Assembly (NCBI GenBank): GCA_905369775.1
Contig: CAJPJR010000073.1
Span: forward strand, 1-9,194
DNA from: Prevotellaceae bacterium UBA1746
GTDB taxonomy: Bacteria; Bacteroidota; Bacteroidia; Bacteroidales; Bacteroidaceae
Direction: 5' to 3'
Length of the DNA: 9,194 bases
Of the stretch, positions 6,720 through 9,194 are shown one piece after another (within the stretch, counting starts at the first letter, position 1; the number at the start of each line of letters is the position of its first letter). The notes under the pieces were generated by a model. That model had not been told where the DNA came from. It saw only the letters and a program-made list of their open reading frames with translations, and ran no database searches. Both the position numbers and the translations under genes were made by a program.

Positions 6720-7511
6720 ATGAGAGTTATCATCGAACCGGACTACGACAAGCTGTCACAATGGGCAGCCGACTACGTTGTCAACAAGATCAACGCCGCT
6801 CACCCCACGGCAGAAAAGCCTTTCGTGCTCGGACTCCCCACCGGATCCAGCCCCATCGGCATGTATCGCGCCATTGTTCAGGCACACAAGGCCGGCCGCG
6901 TGAGCTTCAAGCACGTGGTGACCTTCAACATGGACGAATACGTCGGTCTGCCCGAGGAACATCCCGAAAGCTACCACTCGTTCATGGCCACCAACCTCTT
7001 CAATCACATCGACTGCCCGAAGGAGAACATCCACATTCTCAACGGTAACGCCAAAGATCTGGCAGCCGAATGCGCACACTACGAAGAGATGATTCGCGAG
7101 TTCGGCGGCATCGACCTCTTCCTCGGCGGTATCGGCCCCGACGGCCACATTGCCTTCAACGAACCCTTCTCTTCGCTCACCAGCCGCACGCGTCAGAAGA
7201 CGCTCACCACCGACACGCGCATCGCCAACAGCCGATTCTTCGGCGGCGATCCCGAGGCTGTGCCTGCCACCGCCCTCACCGTCGGCGTCGGCACCGTGAT
7301 GTCGGCAAAAGAAGTGCTCATTCTCTGCAACGGCCACAACAAAGCCCGTGCACTCCAGGCCGCCATCGAAGGTCCCGTGTGCCAGGCCTGGACGATTTCG
7401 GCCCTCCAGCAGCACCCCCACGGCATCATCGTCTGCGACGAAGCCGCTTGTGAGGAAATCAAAGTCGGCACTTACAAGTATTTCAAGGACATCGAGAAAG
7501 ACAATCTCTGA
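6720..7511 (+). CDS. nagB: Glucosamine-6-phosphate deaminase (isomerase)
   Basis: NagB converts glucosamine 6-phosphate to fructose 6-phosphate and ammonia in the cytoplasm, feeding amino sugars from glycan or cell-wall breakdown into glycolysis. The protein has 263 residues, close to the 266 of E. coli NagB, and numbering matches exactly across the key sites: Asp72 in FNMDEY, Asp141 and His143 in GPDGH, and Glu148 in FNEP, which are the catalytic residues of the E. coli enzyme. The phosphate-binding loop LPTGSSP (39-45) is present. The residues known in E. coli to bind the activator N-acetylglucosamine 6-phosphate also appear at the same numbers (Ser151, Ser152, Arg158, Lys160, Tyr254), so allosteric control is plausible. 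The ATG at 6720 gives the normal MRVIIEPDYD start. It follows CTCCTCCCC instead of a purine-rich site. It has its own promoter-like box and a strong terminator, so it is probably a single-gene unit. Confidence 0.97.
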   Translation: MRVIIEPDYDKLSQWAADYVVNKINAAHPTAEKPFVLGLPTGSSPIGMYRAIVQAHKAGRVSFKHVVTFNMDEYVGLPEEHPESYHSFMATNLFNHIDCPKENIHILNGNAKDLAAECAHYEEMIREFGGIDLFLGGIGPDGHIAFNEPFSSLTSRTRQKTLTTDTRIANSRFFGGDPEAVPATALTVGVGTVMSAKEVLILCNGHNKARALQAAIEGPVCQAWTISALQQHPHGIIVCDEAACEEIKVGTYKYFKDIEKDNL

Positions 7512-7540
7512 TCTGACTCCCGAACCTTCCCCCTCTCAGC

Positions 7541-7593
7541 ACGTGCGTCCGTGTCGTTGTCTCGCACACCGACACCGACGCACGTTTTCTTTT
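7541..7593 (+). terminator. Intrinsic terminator of nagB
   Basis: ACGTGCGTC (7541-7549) pairs with GACGCACGT (7577-7585), and after one C-C mismatch GTGTCG (7551-7556) pairs with CGACAC (7570-7575), leaving a 13-base loop. A T-rich tract (TTTTCTTTT, 7585-7593) follows at once. The hairpin begins 30 bases after the nagB stop. This is a near-ideal rho-independent terminator and separates nagB from the maturase gene. Confidence 0.93.
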
Positions 7594-7648
7594 ACGTTTT
7601 GCCCGGCCCCTCCCCTCTTTTCCGAGCCCAACGTCACTTCTCCGTCTC

Positions 7649-8872
7649 ATGCACCCCGTACACATCATGCCCAAGCCGGCCGGTTCGACCTGCAACCTGA
7701 ACTGTGCCTATTGTTACTACCTCGAAAAACAAAAACTCTACGCGCAATCGCCCAAACAAGAGATGAGCGACGAGACGCTCGAGCGGTATATCCACGATTA
7801 CATCGCCATTCAGCCCGGCGACGACGTGCTTTTCACCTGGCACGGCGGCGAACCGCTGGTGCGCTCGCGGGCGTTCTACGAGAAGGCGCTGGCGCTGCAA
7901 CAAAAACACGCGGCCGGCAAGCACATCGACAATGCCCTGCAAACCAACGGCACGCTGCTCACCGATGACTGGTGCCGATTTCTGGCTGAACACCACTTTC
8001 TGGTGGGCATCTCCATCGATGGCACCGAAGAGATGCACGATCGCTATCGCCTCTCGCGATCGGGGCGCGGCACCTGGCGGCAAGTGATGCACGGCGTGGA
8101 ACTCCTGGCGCGACACGGCGTGGAATGGAACGCCATGGCCGTGGTGAACGACTTCAACGTGCGCCAACCGCTCGAATTCTACCGCTTTTTCAAACGCATC
8201 GGCTGCGATTTCCTGCAGTTCACCCCCATTGTCGAGCGCTTTTACCGTCATGCCGACGGAAGGTTGCTGGCTTCGCCCATCGAAGGGCTCACCACCGCCG
8301 AAATGGCGCCCTTCAGTGTGGGGCCGGAAGCCTGGGGCGAATTTCTCTGCGCGCTCTTCGACGAATGGGTGCGCCGGGACGTGGGCACGTTCTTCGTGCA
8401 AATGTTCGATGCCACGCTGGCCGGATGGATGGGCGTGCCGGGAAGTCTGTGCACCATGGCCGAAACTTGCGGACACGCCACCGCAATGGAACACAACGGC
8501 GACATTTATGCCTGCGACCACTATGTTTTCCCGGAATTTAAGCTCGGCAATCTGCACGAAAAGTCGCTGGCCGAAATGGTTTACAGCCCCGAACAACGCC
8601 AATTCGGAGAAAACAAGCGCAAAGCCCTCACTCCGCAGTGCAAAACGTGCGAATGGCGCTTTGCCTGCAACGGTGACTGTCCGCGAACGCGCTTCGTCAC
8701 CGACGCAACCGGACATCCCGGCCACCCTTATCTCTGCGCCGGCTGGAAACGCTACTTCGAGCATGTGGCACCCTACATGGATTTCATGAAACGTCAGTTG
8801 ATGGTCAACCTTCCTCCCGCCGCCGTGATGAAAGCAGTGGACCGCATTGAGGAGGAACGCGGGCGCGGCTGA
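7649..8872 (+). CDS. chuR: Anaerobic sulfatase-maturating enzyme (radical SAM, SPASM)
   Basis: This 407-residue enzyme should oxidise an active-site Cys or Ser of sulfatases to formylglycine without oxygen, using S-adenosylmethionine and three 4Fe-4S clusters. The radical SAM cluster motif is Cys15, Cys19, Cys22 (CNLNCAYC), followed by Tyr23-Tyr24. GGEP at 66-69, LQTNGTLL (97-104) and GISIDG (120-125) are typical of the SAM-binding barrel. The C-terminal SPASM region has Cys268, Cys274, Cys289, Cys331, Cys334, Cys340, Cys344 and Cys363, the same order and near-same spacing as the Clostridium perfringens enzyme. Asp290, right after Cys289, matches its proposed catalytic base Asp277. The ATG at 7649 is used; Met7 is an alternative start that would also keep all motifs. 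The symbol follows the Bacteroides thetaiotaomicron homologue needed for growth on sulfated glycans. No sulfatase gene lies in the window, so the substrates must be encoded elsewhere. Another peptide-modifying SPASM role is possible but less likely. Confidence 0.93.
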   Translation: MHPVHIMPKPAGSTCNLNCAYCYYLEKQKLYAQSPKQEMSDETLERYIHDYIAIQPGDDVLFTWHGGEPLVRSRAFYEKALALQQKHAAGKHIDNALQTNGTLLTDDWCRFLAEHHFLVGISIDGTEEMHDRYRLSRSGRGTWRQVMHGVELLARHGVEWNAMAVVNDFNVRQPLEFYRFFKRIGCDFLQFTPIVERFYRHADGRLLASPIEGLTTAEMAPFSVGPEAWGEFLCALFDEWVRRDVGTFFVQMFDATLAGWMGVPGSLCTMAETCGHATAMEHNGDIYACDHYVFPEFKLGNLHEKSLAEMVYSPEQRQFGENKRKALTPQCKTCEWRFACNGDCPRTRFVTDATGHPGHPYLCAGWKRYFEHVAPYMDFMKRQLMVNLPPAAVMKAVDRIEEERGRG

Positions 8873-8876
8873 AAAA

Positions 8877-8891
8877 CGCGAAACTTTCGCG
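8877..8891 (+). repeat. Perfect inverted repeat just after the maturase stop
   Basis: CGCGAAA and TTTCGCG flank a single C, starting four bases after the TGA. As RNA it would form a six-pair stem with a three-base loop. A second small stem (GGGG at 8900-8903, CCCC at 8912-8915) and then the main terminator hairpin follow, so three potential stem-loops lie in a row in the 3' untranslated region. Confidence 0.55.
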
Positions 8892-8915
8892 CAAAAATCG
8901 GGGAGCTTTCGCCCC

Positions 8916-8954
8916 AAACACCGCAGGTATCGGCACATACCCGCGGTGTTTTTT
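8916..8954 (+). terminator. Intrinsic terminator of the maturase gene
   Basis: AAACACCGC (8916-8924) pairs with GCGGTGTTT (8943-8951), and after one A-C mismatch GGTAT (8926-8930) pairs with ATACC (8937-8941), with a six-base loop. The right arm runs into six T (8949-8954). The hairpin starts 43 bases after the stop codon. It is a strong plus-strand terminator. Confidence 0.93.
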
Positions 8955-9115
8955 GTGGCCGCACCGCTGCGAGAATGCTAACTTGGGCTCTGCCCGGTAA
9001 TGCCAAGGGCATTTACTACCTTGCTGGGCGGGGAAACACGTCGTTCGACTTCACCTTTCGGCATCGGGTTCGCGCTGTCGGGCAATTCGAAATGAACAAT
9101 CGACCGCAAAACACG
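8955..9115. other. Intergenic stretch with a small hairpin, no convincing gene
   Basis: The 322 bases after the maturase contain the hairpins listed separately and this 161-base stretch between two terminators. It includes a short stem AATGCC (8999-9004) / GGCATT (9008-9013) with a three-base loop. Just after it is TACCTTGC (9017-9024), an imperfect relative of the -7 box that lacks a suitable -33 partner. A plus-strand frame is open from an ATG at 8975 to the right edge, but it runs through the stem-loop at 9116-9149 and resembles no family I know. I cannot assign a gene here. Confidence 0.5.
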
Positions 9116-9149
9116 AAACCGCCGCTCTCAGAGGGAGAACGGCGGTTTT
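9116..9149. terminator. Terminator-like stem-loop near the right edge, orientation uncertain
   Basis: AAACCGCCG (9116-9124) pairs with CGGCGGTTT (9140-9148), and inside, TCTC (9126-9129) pairs with GAGA (9135-9138) after one mismatch. On the plus strand it runs into TTTT and then ACTTTG. On the minus strand the right arm runs into TTTCGTGTTTT. It could therefore end a short plus-strand transcript, a convergent minus-strand gene from beyond the window, or both. Confidence 0.75.
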
Positions 9150-9194
9150 ACTTTGCGGAGAAGATGACGCTTGCACGGCGGCGGGGCATTGCAC

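Noticed and set aside
6514..6723. Small plus-strand open frame in the nagB leader
   Set aside because: It runs across the probable promoter and overlaps the nagB start. Its Lys- and Arg-rich product has no recognisable features.
6756..7421. Minus-strand open frame opposite nagB
   Set aside because: NagB is certain from its catalytic residues, and the antisense translation is a His-, Gly- and Val-rich shadow.
7634..8938. Long minus-strand open frame (about 434 codons) opposite the maturase
   Set aside because: The plus strand carries every radical SAM and SPASM motif. The antisense frame is a composition artefact and also runs through the terminator at 8916-8954.
8975..9194. Plus-strand open frame from an ATG at 8975 to the right edge
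   Set aside because: It passes through the stem-loop at 9116-9149, resembles no known protein, and an open run of 73 codons is not rare in GC-rich DNA. It would be reconsidered if the frame continues well beyond the window.
1..9194. CRISPR array, tRNA, rRNA, insertion sequence or phage genes
   Set aside because: No regular short direct repeats with spacers, no cloverleaf or ribosomal RNA sequence, and no transposase, integrase or phage motifs were seen in any frame.

Overview
The window looks like a chromosomal segment of a GC-rich member of the Bacteroidales. The evidence is the gene families present, the absence of purine-rich Shine-Dalgarno sequences before the start codons, and a good match to the Bacteroidetes -7 promoter box (TAnnTTTG) upstream of nagB. 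The genus cannot be fixed from the sequence alone. All recognised genes are on the plus strand.

Bases 1-488 hold the 3' part of a DUF2807 (head GIN domain, adhesin-like) gene made of a ladder of about 20-residue repeats, each carrying an ASSG motif. A strong stem-loop (502-544) follows it. Bases 574-6476 then encode a complete MacAB-TolC-like export system in split form: a cytoplasmic ATPase (574-1284), two paralogous MacB/FtsX-type permeases (1293-2540 and 2550-3794), a membrane-anchored periplasmic adaptor (4052-5155) and a TolC-family outer-membrane channel (5169-6476). Spacing is tight (8, 9 and 13 bases) except for a 257-base gap before the adaptor, which may hold an internal promoter. 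The ATPase should power the permease pair, and the adaptor should link it to the outer-membrane channel. The substrate is not readable from the sequence.

Bases 6477-6719 are a leader with a likely promoter for nagB (6720-7511), a glucosamine-6-phosphate deaminase with its catalytic and allosteric residues intact. A textbook intrinsic terminator (7541-7593) closes nagB. Next is an anaerobic sulfatase-maturating radical SAM enzyme (7649-8872) with all three sets of Fe-S cysteines, followed by a series of hairpins ending in a second clear terminator (8916-8954). NagB and the maturase together fit a life on amino sugars and sulfated glycans such as mucin or glycosaminoglycans, but they are separate transcription units.

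The last 240 bases have no convincing gene. They contain a small hairpin and a third terminator-like stem-loop (9116-9149), which may belong to a small transcript or to a convergent gene beyond the edge.

I see no mobile element, CRISPR array, tRNA, rRNA or clearly new system. The most worthwhile leads are the two-permease exporter of unknown substrate, the stem-loop at 502-544 and the unexplained right edge.
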